The notes beneath the pieces were generated by a model that saw only the letters and a program-made list of their open reading frames with translations, made no database searches and was not told where the DNA came from. The position numbers and the translations under genes were made by a program. A stretch of DNA of 64,000 nucleotides from Balamuthia mandrillaris (taxonomy: Eukaryota > Discosea > Longamoebia > Balamuthiidae), in assembly GCA_031835245.1 (NCBI GenBank), contig JAVKOQ010000112.1, positions 1-64,000 on the forward strand. Direction: 5' to 3'. Positions 40,787 through 51,734 of this stretch are shown here, piece after piece (position 1 is the first letter of the stretch; every line of letters begins with the position of its first letter).

Positions 40787-43700
40787 ATCATTATTTAAAA
40801 CAGAGTGGCCATATGACAAAGGTTCAAAAACGGGCACAGAAACAAGGCATAGCTAGTTTGCAAGCGCAACTTAAGCGCTTGGAACGGGTATCCCTCTCCT
40901 CTCGCTCTCTCACTCACTCGCTCCTCTCCTCCTCTCCTCCTCTCCCTATCAAAGTTTTAAATTTTTAAAAAAACCAGGAGGAACGAAAGAAGCAACGAGA
41001 GGAAGAGAAGACCCGCAAGAAAAGGCTACGAATGGAAGCCAGAGCGAGACGAAGGGAAGAAAAGGAACGAGAGAAAGAAGAACGAAGACGTCAAAAACAG
41101 GTAGAGCGAGAAAGAAGGAAACTTGAAAGGATTAAATATCCAATGGAAGACTTAGCGCTTCAGCAAGAGGAAATCGCTGCTGGGCGCATTGCTGGTCCTG
41201 TTGATTTGCCATACCCATCTTCTTTCATCAGCCATGACATAGCAGATTCTCAGTGGACACCTCTCATTACTGTTTGGAAGTTTTTGAACCAATTTAGGTT
41301 CGTTTCGTTTTCACTTTTGTTTGGTTGTTTTTATTATTTGTTTGTAGCGTTCTTCCTTCTGTCTAAGCTTCATTTTCTATTGAAATAGTTCACTATTGGA
41401 TATTCAACCTTTTTCTATCGAGAGATTAGAAAGAGCTTTGGCGAACGCGCCTCTCAAAGAGGATTGGGAGCTTTTGGAGGAGCTCCACCGAAGTATTCTG
41501 GAATTCATTTTAGAACCTGCTGACGAAAACGAGCCAGACGAACAAGAAGATGAAGACGAAAACGCAAAACAAACACCAGCCATTCCATCAACCGTTAGCG
41601 TTCATATGCCTCCTCTTCAAGATGAGGATGAAGAGGAAGGGGAAGAGGAAGAAGAAGGAGAAGGGGAGAACGAATCGCGGGACTTCAAGTCCTACGCATA
41701 CTTCGATGGTCTTGAATTACCTCTCAATAAGTTGACGTGGCCCGAAGTGGTAGTGCAGCTGATGGAGAGAAGCAAAATGGCTAACATGATCAACATGTAC
41801 ATAGACATGTATTCACCTTTGCCTTCTCCTGCATCATCGGCTTCATCCTCAATATCTCCAACGCCGCTGCAAATACAAAAACGAGACAGTGAACAAACCG
41901 AAAACAGAGACGATCCACAAGGAACAGAAGAAACTAATAATCATGAAGCACAAGAGAAAAAGGGATTGCAGGAGGAAGAGCAAACACAAATGGCAATGAA
42001 GGAGGTAGATAACACCGAAGAAAAAGAAGAACAAGCAAAGGAAGAAGAACGGAACGATAAACGAGACAATGTTCAGCCTCGTAACGACGAAGAACAGTGC
42101 CATGCGTTAAGAGTTTTGAGCACTGGAGATTACTTTGATCTTACTTCTGCAGAGAAGTTGGCAGTATTGCAAGTGCTCTGCGATCTCGTTATGGAAACGG
42201 AAGAGTTTCGCTCTCTGCTGGCGAACAAGTTCCAACAGATGAAAGACACCAAGCGACAAAAGTACTGGAAGAAAAGAGAGGAAGCCGAACAAAGAAGAGT
42301 TCAACTACAACAAAAGTACAAAGAAGAAGCAGAAAGAATCTCGCGACTACACGACGAGAAACAAGAGCAGTTAACAATTAACAATAACACAAACAAAGAT
42401 GGTGGTGAAGATTCCTCTTTGATGAGCAAGGAGGAAGAAAAGGAAAGCGAAGAAGCCACAGCAGAAGATTCAATTGCAAAAGAAAGCAAGGAAGAACATA
42501 ATAACGAAACTCAACAAAGCTCCTCTTCTCTCAAATCTTCTTCCGATGGCACAAAACGACAGCAGACTCTAGTAGCAAAGAAAGAACGGGAAGAAGCACT
42601 GGAACGGCTGAAGGAGCAAGAACGAATGGAGCTTGAAAAAGAAAGCGCTCGTTATGCCGAGGTATTTTGCATTCAAATTCTCCCTTCTCTATTTTCTTAC
42701 CATTTCATACTGACACACGACAATAACGCAGCAAGTAAAATACGAGCGAAAGATGGTCAAATTGTCAACATATCTTAGAAGCACTCCCGTGGGCTTCGAT
42801 CGTTACTTTAATCGTTATTGGTGGTTCGAACAGGTTAACAACAGCGACGCCAACGCCGAGAGTGGAACCGAAAACAAAACTAAAGTAGCAGCTAGGAAAC
42901 CTAATCGAAGTGGTCGTCTTCTCATCGAGCACACTCATCGCTGCAAACATCCAAATGAAAGCGGGGATGATCCTAAAAACGCTCGTTGTAAGGCAGACCT
43001 GGAACAACGCGACCCGGCAGGGGTGCGGTGGTCTTTCTACGAGACGAAAGAGCAAGTGAAGACATTCAAGGAAAGCTATTTGGATCATCGCGGAAGAAGA
43101 GAGTTAGCCTTGTATCGATCTTTGGATAACATCACGGATGAATTGAATCGCTCGTTGTTGACAGCTTTACCTTCTACAAAAGTAGAGCCGCAAAGCGAAA
43201 CAGCAAAAGAAGAGAAAGAAAAGGGGATAGCGGAAGCAGAAAAAGAGGAAGTTGAAGGAGAAAAAGAGGAAGAAAAAGCGGTGAAGAAAATGGAAGAGGA
43301 ACAAGAAGAGATAGAGCAAGAGCAAGGTGATGTAGTGAAAGGCAAGGAGCACCACAATGTTCCACGTTCGCGAGCGATCACGTTCGAGCAGGCACGTTCC
43401 TTTCTTGCCATTCCTCTCCTCGGTATTATGCGTGATTATTTATAACCCCTTTTTTGTTTTGCTTTCAAAATTTGAAACATAGGTCGGGGAGGCGATCATA
43501 GCAGTGGAAGAACGATTGGCTTCTTCTACGTTCTCTAAGCCCAAAGTCTACTCCCGAACCAGAACGAATCGATGGCTACGTCCGTTAATGTCGTCAATCA
43601 AAGCCAACACTACATCACCAACATTGCTGCAGGAAACCTTGCTGTACCTCAAATCTCAAATCAAGGACGCCAGTTGGGCCAAAGACTGGAGTACCATTTA

Positions 43701-44308
43701 CAGAGAGAACTGGGTCACTTTTGTAGAGGACAAAGCCGCTTCTCCTGCTCAATTCGCTTTGGCTCTTTTCTTGCTGAGCCGAAACATAAAGTCCGAATTT
43801 AAAGAGCCTCCAAAGGTACGGCTTACTTCTCTATTTCTCCCCTCCATTTATTATTTCTCTCTTCTCTTTTCTCTTTTCTCTCTTCTCTCTTCTCTTTGTC
43901 TCTTTTTCCCTATCTACCTTCTTATTTGTTTTTCGCCTCTCTTCTTGCTAGTTATGTGCTGGATGCGAAGCCAAAGACAGATGGAAACAAACGGTGGAGT
44001 GCAAGAAATGCGCAAAGAGTTATCATCTCGACTGTGCACAACCGCTGTTGAAGAACGTGCCTTTGCGTGGATGGCAGTGCCAGCGCTGCTCCACGAAAGC
44101 GCAGCGAGCTGCTGAGAGTAGCCAGACGGCAAAAAAGTGTTGTAATGTTTGTGGCAAAGGAGGCAAGAGCTTGCTTTCTTGCTCTACTTGCAGTAACGTC
44201 TACCATCTTAAGTGCTTAGATCCTCCTTTGAAGCGGGTGCGTCCCTTGATTTCTACTCTATTCTTGCTTTTTCAGTTTTTTTTTTGCTCTCTGTTATTAC
44301 TTTGGTTG

Positions 44309-44348
<40 letters not shown>

Positions 44349-44974
44349 AAATATTACTTGCAAACACTTATATTTTGATACAGATGCCAAAGACGAAATG
44401 GAGCTGTCCTGTTCACAAAAGAGGGCGTCGGCCTTCCTCCTCCACCAAGAACAAAACAAGGGAGACAGGCGGTAGTAAGAGAGGACGACCAAGCGTGCGA
44501 GGTTCTGGAAGAGGAAAAGGAAGAAAAAGAAAAGACGAAGAGAACGAACATGAAGAACATTCAGAAGCAGAAGAAGAAGCAGAACAAGAAGAAATGAAAG
44601 AAAAAAGCGAAGAGGAACAAATGGAAGACGAAGAAGAAGAACAACAAGAGGAAAACGAAAAGGAGCAGAGTGCGCCAACAAAAAAAGGACGAAAGAGAAA
44701 ACGAAGCAACAGCTCATCCTCCGCGGAAGACAAACGCAGCAAGAACAAAACGGATGTCTACGATATTAGTGACGAAGAAGGAGAAGGAGAAGAAACAACG
44801 CCCAAAAAACGAATAGCAAAAAGGCGGTCGCGTTCAAACAAGACCAACGAACAAAATGGGGAAAATAAAGAAGAGAAAACAAGCGAGAAGAAGACATCTT
44901 CAAGTGGTTATTCTCTTCGTCGAAGTCCGCGCGAACGAAAGTCATCCGTGTACGCTCGCTCCTCTGCGAGTTGA
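38089..44974 (+). CDS. RFTS-like/CDCA7-type zinc finger/DDT/WHIM/PHD chromatin protein
   Basis: Large gene with more than ten exons. After a Ser/Pro-rich N-terminus, an RFTS-like (DNMT1-RFD) domain spans exons at about 38800-39610 (FAFYSLEDGEPTALHLLD, QWSIEYGAPPVLWLKSSNAW, RKDRNTPYESIIDYI). An acidic tract follows. A zf-4CXXC_R1 finger of the CDCA7 type comes next: CHLCRQ ... CPDCHK spliced to RWWCKACLQ, then CPFCMGVCPCSVC. Then a charged helix, a DDT domain (LLDIQPFSIERLERAL), WHIM motifs (SAEKLAVLQVLCDLVM; VGFDRYFNRYWWF) and two PHD fingers (CAGCEAKDRW ... CQRCS; CNVCGKGGKSLLSCSTC ... CPVH), with a basic/acidic tail. DDT/WHIM subunits bind ISWI-type remodelers. RFTS and CDCA7 fingers are tied to DNA-methylation maintenance. 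Start is the ATG at 38089. Confidence 0.88.
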
Positions 44975-45056
44975 CTTTTTTTCCTACTTTCGCTTTTTCT
45001 GTTGGGTGTAAAAAAAACAAGGCCTTTGTCGTTATGTTTTCTTTCTTTCCCTTGCG

Positions 45057-46337
45057 CTATGTTTTCACCTCGCTAGTTCCATGATAGTAGGTGCATGTCT
45101 TCTCATCCCAAGGACATCCATTCTCTCTTGCCCATTGCAACACTTCCAAATGGCCTCGCCTTGCGGCAAAGGCACAGGTCCACACGTTCCAAGGACACCC
45201 GTTCGCCCTCAACCACTGCAACACCTCCAAGCGGCCGGAGGCCGCAGCCACGCTGCAAGCGGTAGCATCCCAAGGGCACCCGTTCTCCCTCGCCCACTGC
45301 AACACTTGCATGTGTCCATTCTTGGCTGCAGCGGCGCAGGTGTGCTTGTCCCAAGGACATCCGTTCTGTCTCAACCATTGCAACACCGATAAATGGCCGT
45401 ACGCAGCAGCGAAGGAGCAAGCCTGTTCATCCCAAGGACATCCGTTCTCTCTGGCCCACCGCACCACCTCCAAGTGACCATTCTTGACAGCGGCATGGAG
45501 TGTCTGTTCATCCCAAGGACATCCGTTCTCTCTCGCCCATTGCAATGCTTCCAAACGGCCGTTCGAGGCAGCAAAGTCACAGGTTTGTTGGGTCCAAGGA
45601 CATCCATTTGCTCTGGCCCACTGCAGCGTCTCCAAATGGCCGTTCATAGCGGCAGAGGAGCAGGTGGACTCGTCCCATGGACATCCATTCTCCCTTGCCC
45701 ATTGCAGCAATTCCAAATGGCCCTTCCTGGCAGCATTGGTGCAGGTCTGCTCGTCCCAAGGACATCCGTTCTCCCTGGCCCATTGCAACACCGCCAACCG
45801 GCCGTTGAAGGCAGCAACGCAACAAGCCTTCTCGTCCCATGGACATCCGTTTGCTCTGGCCCATTGCAGCAATTCCAGGTGGCCTCTCCCAGCAGCGTTG
45901 GTGCAGGTCCACTCGTCCCAAGGACATCCATTTGCTCTGGCCCATTGCAACGTTTCCAAATGGCCCGCCCTTGCAGCGAAGGCGCAAGTCCTCGCATCCC
46001 AAGGACATCCGTTCTCTCTCGCCCATTGCAAAGCCTCCAAACAGCCGTTCTCCGCGGCCGTGGCGCAAGTCCTCTCTTCCCAAGGACATTCTTGTGCAGG
46101 GTATGCCCATCGCAAGGCAACCAAGGAGGAGCATGCCCACCCCACATGCAACTTGTGACGCAGGCTCGGCCGGCTCGCTGCAAACCATTTGCGGCAGGTT
46201 CTTGCGGCTGGCGCAACGCTGTTCTCGGGCAACATGTTCAGGATGAGGCCAAGTATTTCCTCCGGGACGAGGGCTTCCATCCAGCAGCAGCAGTCTGTAG
46301 TTACAGCGGCAGTGTTGTTGCTGTTCATGATGAGCAT
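45057..46337 (-). CDS. F-box protein with 27-residue ankyrin-like repeats
   Basis: A single exon of 426 codons. The N-terminus is F-box-like (LVPEEILGLILNMLPE ... ARTCRKWFA). About twelve repeats of exactly 27 residues follow, consensus TCxxAAxxGHLExLQWARENGCPWDE. The last repeat is cut by a short tail (TYYHGTSEVKT). Such repeats are divergent ankyrin units that bind protein partners, and with an F-box they suggest an SCF substrate receptor. The 81-bp DNA units are similar enough to permit unequal crossing-over. The gene is divergent from another F-box-like gene 154 bp away. The first ATG was used; the downstream M of MNSNN is possible. Confidence 0.88.
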   Translation of the reverse strand: MLIMNSNNTAAVTTDCCCWMEALVPEEILGLILNMLPENSVAPAARTCRKWFAASRPSLRHKLHVGWACSSLVALRWAYPAQECPWEERTCATAAENGCLEALQWARENGCPWDARTCAFAARAGHLETLQWARANGCPWDEWTCTNAAGRGHLELLQWARANGCPWDEKACCVAAFNGRLAVLQWARENGCPWDEQTCTNAARKGHLELLQWARENGCPWDESTCSSAAMNGHLETLQWARANGCPWTQQTCDFAASNGRLEALQWARENGCPWDEQTLHAAVKNGHLEVVRWARENGCPWDEQACSFAAAYGHLSVLQWLRQNGCPWDKHTCAAAAKNGHMQVLQWARENGCPWDATACSVAAASGRLEVLQWLRANGCPWNVWTCAFAARRGHLEVLQWARENGCPWDEKTCTYYHGTSEVKT

Positions 46338-46491
46338 ATCCTCTCACTCTCAGGCAGGCCAATTCTTCTTCTCTCCTAATAGTTCTTTTGTTCATCATTA
46401 TGTTAAAATTTACAATAATAATAATAAACAATTAAAAAAATTTCCTCGAATTTTTTTTGGCAATATAGAAAAACACACTTGGAGGAACGAA

Positions 46492-48402
46492 ATGGCACGA
46501 ACCAAGCAAAGAGCCAGAAGAAGGGCCGACCCAGCGGGGGACAACGGTGGTGGTAGTGCGAGGTTGTCGCCCAGAAGAGTGCTGCCCGGCGACGTTGTAC
46601 TGCAGCAGCGGGAGCGCCGGAGAATATGGCACAACGAGGCTCACGACGAGCCCAAGTTTTGCGTCGAGAGCGTTCTCCAGCTTGCCTCGGCGGCTTCTTC
46701 CTCCTCCTGCGACGAACGAGCTGTAGCGAGTACCAGCATGGAGGGGGTGGCGTTTAAGCTTGCTGAAGGAAGCACCCCCTTTGTCCTCCCCACTTCGGTG
46801 GTTGTCCTTATACTTTCCTTCTTGGAGCGGCCTCTCGACTTTTCTGCCTTTCTTCAGGTATCATTCATTCTTCTTCTTCTTCTCCTCCACCTCTTTATTG
46901 TGTCCTTCTTCTTATCTTCCTTCTTCTGTTTATCTGCTTCTTCGTTACTTGTTCTTCGTTCTTCTCCTTCTCCTTCGTCTGCTCTTCCTCTTTTTCCCTC
47001 TTTCTTTTCACGCTGACCAGGTTCTCCGTTTCAAAAGGTAGACCGCAGCATTTCTGAATGCTGCTCCCATCCTTCCTTTGCAGACCCTGTGTGGCGTCTT
47101 TTAGCAATCCGCTTTTTGGGGCTGACTGCTGCGTATCAACAAAAAGTGGAAAGCCAGATCTTCTCCAACAACGCTCAACTCTGGAAATGGTTTGGCTTGT
47201 GGCACGAGGCCTTCTTCATGGGTGATGATCCTTGTTCTGTCGTTCAGTTCAACAACCTCAACATCAGCAAGAAGGGGAGAGCGTCGCGAGTCCCCAAGTT
47301 GCTTCGTTATCTTTGGACGGAACAACAGATCGACTTGACACTGAACGAATGGCATCCGTTCTTTCAGGATGGTGGCTTTTATCTCTTTGCGGGTGAGTTT
47401 GATGAGACGTTATGCAAAGATGCTCTTCCTCGTTCCGTCTTTGAAGAAGAAGCTGCGAAAGAGGTCCAACACTGCAATAACAACGATGAAGAAACAGAAG
47501 AAGACGCACAACAACAAGCAGACTGGCAAAGGAAGATTGCAACCTACGACCAACTCATCCTGAAAGACATCATTTGGTTTGGGAGAGGAGGATATGATGA
47601 AGACATAGCGTTTACTGGTATTTATGTCGGTGAACCTTATGACTCATTAGTTCATCGCCACGAAGGGGAAGGTGCGGACGAGTTGCCGGAGGATCTTCCC
47701 ATTGTGCATTGGTGGCAAAGCCCAATGCCCACTACAGTGTGCCTTGGATTGAAGCGTTGGTTTATGGAAGGCAACTTCGTCTGGAACTTGTGTTATTCGA
47801 GGTTCATCTTTTTCCTTCTATTTGGTTTTCTTTCTTCTGTTCTCCTCCTTTCTGATATGTGTTTCTCGGCCAACGGAAGTGTGGAAGAGAAGGCACAGAA
47901 CTACGAAACGAGGAAACAATGGTTGCTAGAGCATGGCTTCGAGGTTCCTACTGGCTATGAGGACCCCACGGCATTGGCCCAGAAACACGTGATGCGCGAC
48001 CTTCGCACTAAAGAACTTATGTTACTCCCCAAAGTGCCTGGCATTGACCTAGGTTTTTACGATTCGTTAGAGGAACTCCATAGCAACGACGTGTATGAAG
48101 AGCAACACAGACGACAACAAGAACAACGACTGCGACAACAATTAGAACAACAAAAAGAAAGCAACAAGAGAAAGAGAGAAGAGGGAGAGAAAGAAGGAAC
48201 ATCGCCCTCCACTTCTTCATCGACCAAACAACAAAAGAAAGCTCGTCAAGCCGGGAATGATGAAAAATGGGTCTGTGGTATATGCGAAGAGGACAAAGAG
48301 AAGCCTCAACGTTTGTTCGCGAACCAGCATTCAGTGGAGCAACATTCAAAAGCAAAGCATCCTGGCGTTGCCCCTTCTTGTGTTCCTATCAACTGCAAAT
48401 AA
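46492..48402 (+). CDS. F-box-like protein with H3-tail-like N-terminus and C-terminal zinc finger
   Basis: Exon 1 (46492-46857) starts MARTKQRARRR, matching the first residues of histone H3 (ARTKQTARK) apart from two changes. It ends in an F-box-like segment (FVLPTSVVVLILSFLE). The long exon from about 47080 continues PVWRLLAIRFLGL and carries an unassigned domain (LWKWFGLWHEAFFMG; LNEWHPFFQDGGFYLFAG; YDEDIAFTGIYVGEPYDS). An intron near 47805-47879 is followed by a Gln-rich coiled coil. A C2H2-like finger ends the protein (WVCGICEEDKEKPQRLF ... HSVEQHSKAKH). The join between exon 1 and the 47080 exon, perhaps through a micro-exon at 47021-47037, is off by one base in my hands. Confidence 0.72.
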
Positions 48403-49001
48403 GCTAAATTCGTGAATCCCGTGGGAGTTTATTTTGCTTCTTATTTACACTGCACTTGCTCTTTCATTTCATTTGCTGTCCTTAGAGCGAGAAAGAAAAA
48501 GAGAGTGAGGGAACCGAACTTGGTGTGGTTGGGCGGGAATGTTGGGAGGGAAGTAATCCACGTCCAAGCTAGAATGTGGGGAAGCAAGGAAAAAAAAAAA
48601 CAATGCCTTCCTCCTTTTCTTTCCTTTTTGCTTTCATTCCTTCCTCTTTCTAATGCTCTCCTTCCATTCCCTGGCAACTTTCCAACTCCTTTCTATCCTC
48701 AACTTAGTGCTTTCTTGCAAACTCGTTGAAACTCCTTGTAGCCTTTCCTTGCTTCCTCGTTGCTGACTTCCATTCCATGTGCCTTTGGTGGGCGGAGCAG
48801 AGGACTTTTGAGAGAGTACCCCTCAGGACAGTGTCTGCAAGAAAAGATAATTAACGATAATTAATATAAAACGATCAATGATCATTCCTAATAAGGGTTG
48901 GAAGATCTTCCCAGATGGGCAGATCCGCCGATGCTGATCTTTTGTTGGGTTTTTAGGGTCTTTTTTCTGTAGTAACGTTTAAATAGCAAAAGAAAATAAA
49001 A
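48403..49001. other. Intergenic region
   Basis: No coding region is supported. CT-rich near 48600-48720, AT-rich near 48850-48890. Possible leader of the WWE gene from about 48960. Confidence 0.4.
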
Positions 49002-49493
49002 ATGGGGGGAGTAGGCGCCTCGTTGGAAGCACAACTTCACTCTTATGAACCCTACATTTTCACTGTTCCCTCAAGAAGGGCAACGTGGTGACAGAGGAAA
49101 CCACAAAACCACTCTTCCTCCTTGTAAAAGGTTTTTTTTTGATAATATTTTTTTTAAAATGTTCTTTGATGATTTTTTTGATGTGTGGTTTTTAGGAGGA
49201 GCAAAGGCCTGCTGAGGTTCCTTTAAGGGTCTTTTGGGAAAAGCAGGACAACAATGGCCAATGGAGGCCATACCAAGCTGAAACGTGCCAACAGCTTGAA
49301 AAGGCCTACCAAATGGGCAGGTTACAATACGTCAAGGTCCATGAAGGTCAGCACCTCTACCAGGTGCATGTCACTCGAGGTTATGCCATGTTCGAGACCA
49401 ACCTTGCCAACTATCAACAACGTGCTGTCAGGAGAAGAGTCTTTGAAATGAACAACAAAGATTCCTCTCCTTCTCGTTGCCACTTATTTTGAA
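49002..49493 (+). CDS. Small WWE-domain protein
   Basis: Missed by length filters because the longest ATG-initiated frame is 59 codons. Exon 1 (49002-49084, MGGVGASLEAQLHSYEPY...) joins at gggcaac|gtggtg to gagcaaag|gcctgc (exon 2, 49207-49493), keeping frame, for about 122 aa. Exon 2 encodes a WWE domain: VFWEKQDNNGQWRPY, then QQLEKAYQMGRLQYVKV, HLYQVHVTRGYAMFET and NYQQRAVRRRVFE. WWE domains bind ADP-ribose units in poly(ADP-ribose) or E3 ligases. The domain is complete from the first Trp to the RRR end. The exon 1 join is a proposal. Confidence 0.6.
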
Positions 49494-49668
49494 TGGCAGG
49501 TAGGGAGGCCAGCATGATAGAACTGTTTCAACACGGTCCATCTTTGCACTATTTTTCAACACCTCAACTGCTGACACTTCTCACTTTCGTTTCAAGGACA
49601 AATAAATCACTTTTGAGCACCAATGATGCTATCTCTCTGTCTCTGTCTCTCTGTCTCTGTCTCTCTCT

Positions 49669-49703
<35 letters not shown>

Positions 49704-49769
49704 CACTCGAAGACAAGGAAGTAGGCGAAATAAACGCAGCACAGCAGCACCCAAAAAAAAAAAACATGA

Positions 49770-50143
49770 TGGAGGAAGAATCGAAGCAACATTCCTCAAA
49801 AGCAAAACAGTACTCAAACTGCTCCAGGCGAAATATGGTGTTTGCGGTCAACTGCCCCGACTCCACCATCGATTTGAGCACCGGCAACACAAGAACGCCA
49901 GCTTGACTATACACTCCATCCAACACTGTCAACCTATGTACATATGTTTTTTAAAATGCATTTCTTGGTCATGACCAAAAAGAAAGGGGGGGAAACATAG
50001 AGGCGGCCATCGTTGGTGCGGCGGCCATTGAGACGAACGACTTGAAGGATGGCCGCTGGTTGAGTTCCAGGAAGATCGGCGCTCTTGCTGCCATACAATT
50101 GCAGCAAAATACCTGAAGACAAGTCGCTGGCTATCATCCCCAT
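49770..50143 (-). pseudogene. RPA1 N-terminal-domain-like fragment
   Basis: Exon 1 (50143-49997) reads MGMIASDLSSGILLQLYG ... AILQVVRLNGRRTNDGRLY. Exon 2 (from about 49932) reads LTVLDGVYSQAGVLVLPVL ... GQLTANTIFRLEQFEYCF. Together they match the pattern of the RPA1 N-terminal OB fold (LSxGxI ... PxLQVxxI ... RYRLLLSDG ... QLxxNxIxxL). The natural donor (ctctat|gtttcc, phase 0) and acceptor (acatag|gttgac) do not preserve frame, and no DNA-binding OB folds follow. It is therefore a decayed fragment or a small stand-alone domain with unusual splicing. Confidence 0.45.
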
Positions 50144-50359
50144 GCACAAAGAAACGACGCCTCTGCTTTTGTGTGCTGCCTGTCGGTGCGTAGGTAATGT
50201 TATTTTCAGCAATACTTCCAAGAATTTTTTTTCATTTTGTTTATGTGAAACAGCAATTCGCTCGTCGCTAACACTTTGGAGTAAACTTTACTTTTCGCCT
50301 AACGGAAGCGTAAGATACCGAGGACAGAGGAGGAGGTTTGTGCTTGGTCTGGTTTAGGA

Positions 50360-51398
50360 ATGAACGTGGCCAAGGGAGAGAACGGAGCCTCAAATGAATT
50401 GAGGAGAGTAAACCCTACAAAAGGAGACGATCCGTGGGGGTTATTGCCAGACGAACTTGCTTTAACGATCTTTTCTTTCTTGCCTTATCATGACTTCTGG
50501 GCTGTCAGCCTGGTGTGCAAAGTACGGTATTGAGGAATGACGAGCCTTGGATATGTTCACGCAACCCACAAACTTACTTGTTTTCCTGGCCTTAGTTATG
50601 GAACAGGGTGTCGATGGATGACAAACTCTGGAAGAATGTTGTCAAAAAACTTACACAGGCACAATCGGGAAACAGTTTGTTTGCGGTCGATGGTCATTAT
50701 CGGGAGACAGCAGAAAAACTTCTTAAAGTTCTTGGGTACGTTATCATCTGGGACTATGTCCTCTGTCCCTTTGTCTTTTCCGGCGTGTTCTCATCTCACT
50801 CACACACCACACACTCTACTTCTGCAACGGAATGCTCGGGCAAACACAAGAGGTGGCATGCGCTTGAAGCTTGTAATAGTAGGGGATGGAGCAGTCGGAA
50901 AATCCACTCTTTTGATACGTTACACTGAGAATAGGCTCCCCGTCGAGTACATCCCCACCATACATGGGGACATCCCCGACGGGACCTCTGTGGAGCTGAC
51001 AGAAAGAATAACATTATCTTTGGTTGATACAGCTGGGTATGTTGTCCCTTCCTTGGCATGTTATGTTCATGCCTTACTCGGGTTCTCTCTGTCTCTCTGT
51101 CGATCTGTCTCACATCTCGCTTTCTTCAATTTCCAACAGAGGCAGCGAGTACAGCAGACTGAGCACACTAACCTACCCAGGAAGTGATGTTTTCCTGTTG
51201 GCATTCAGCATGAGCAACCCCTACAGCCTTGACAATATTGAAGAGAGGTGGTTCCTGGAAGTTCAACACTATGAGCCAGAGGTCCCTATAGTGATGGTCG
51301 GCCTGAAATGCGATGACTTTCCTGGCGGATGCTTTGATCCAACGTTAACTCATGGCACTGGCACAATAGAACAAGCTGAAACTATTGCAAAGAGGTTG

Positions 51399-51433
<35 letters not shown>

Positions 51434-51686
51434 GCTCTCGCTCTCTCTCTCTCTCTCTCTCCACTCATTATCTCTTCCTTCTTGTTTGCCTATCAGGATA
51501 AATGCTGCAGCATTAGTTTTCTGCAGTGCTATGGAAGGAACGAACGTGGATGAAGTGTTCGAGATTGCCGTTTCCGTTGTATTGAGCAAATACATGATAA
51601 CGAACAATCACAACAAAAAGCAGAAACCCGAGAAAGTTGCTAAGCAGAAACCCGAGAAAGTTGCTTCTTCCTGTCTTCTCCAATGA
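50360..51686 (+). CDS. F-box-Rho GTPase fusion protein
   Basis: Five exons (50360-50521, 50596-50735, 50851-51036, 51140-51394, 51497-51686) total 933 nt, 310 aa. The N-terminus has an F-box (LLPDELALTIFSFLPYHDFW, then VSMDDKLW). A Rho-like GTPase follows directly: P-loop GDGAVGKSTLL, switch I EYIPTIHGD, switch II DTAGGSEYSRLSTLTYPG, VGLKCDD, CSAMEG. A Lys-rich tail with a KQKPEKVA duplication ends in CLLQ, a CAAX box. Switch II has Gly where Ras-family proteins have Gln61. The order, exon junctions and CLLQ end are shared with the Kelch/F-box/Rho gene at 22340-24827, but there are no kelch repeats. Predicted to be a prenylated SKP1-binding GTPase; this function is inference. Confidence 0.9.
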
Positions 51687-51734
51687 TTCTGCGGCCGAAA
51701 AGGTTATCGAAAAAAGTTCAAACAGTCCCCGCAA

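Noticed and set aside
45057..46337. Regular 81-bp repeats considered as a CRISPR-like array
   Set aside because: No conserved repeat plus unique spacer pattern; the whole unit is coding ankyrin-like sequence in a eukaryotic gene.
45393..46379. Long plus-strand open frames opposite the F-box/ankyrin gene
   Set aside because: Periodic by-product of the 81-bp repeats. The translated text (repeated SQGHPF units) is the antisense of the GCPWDE core.
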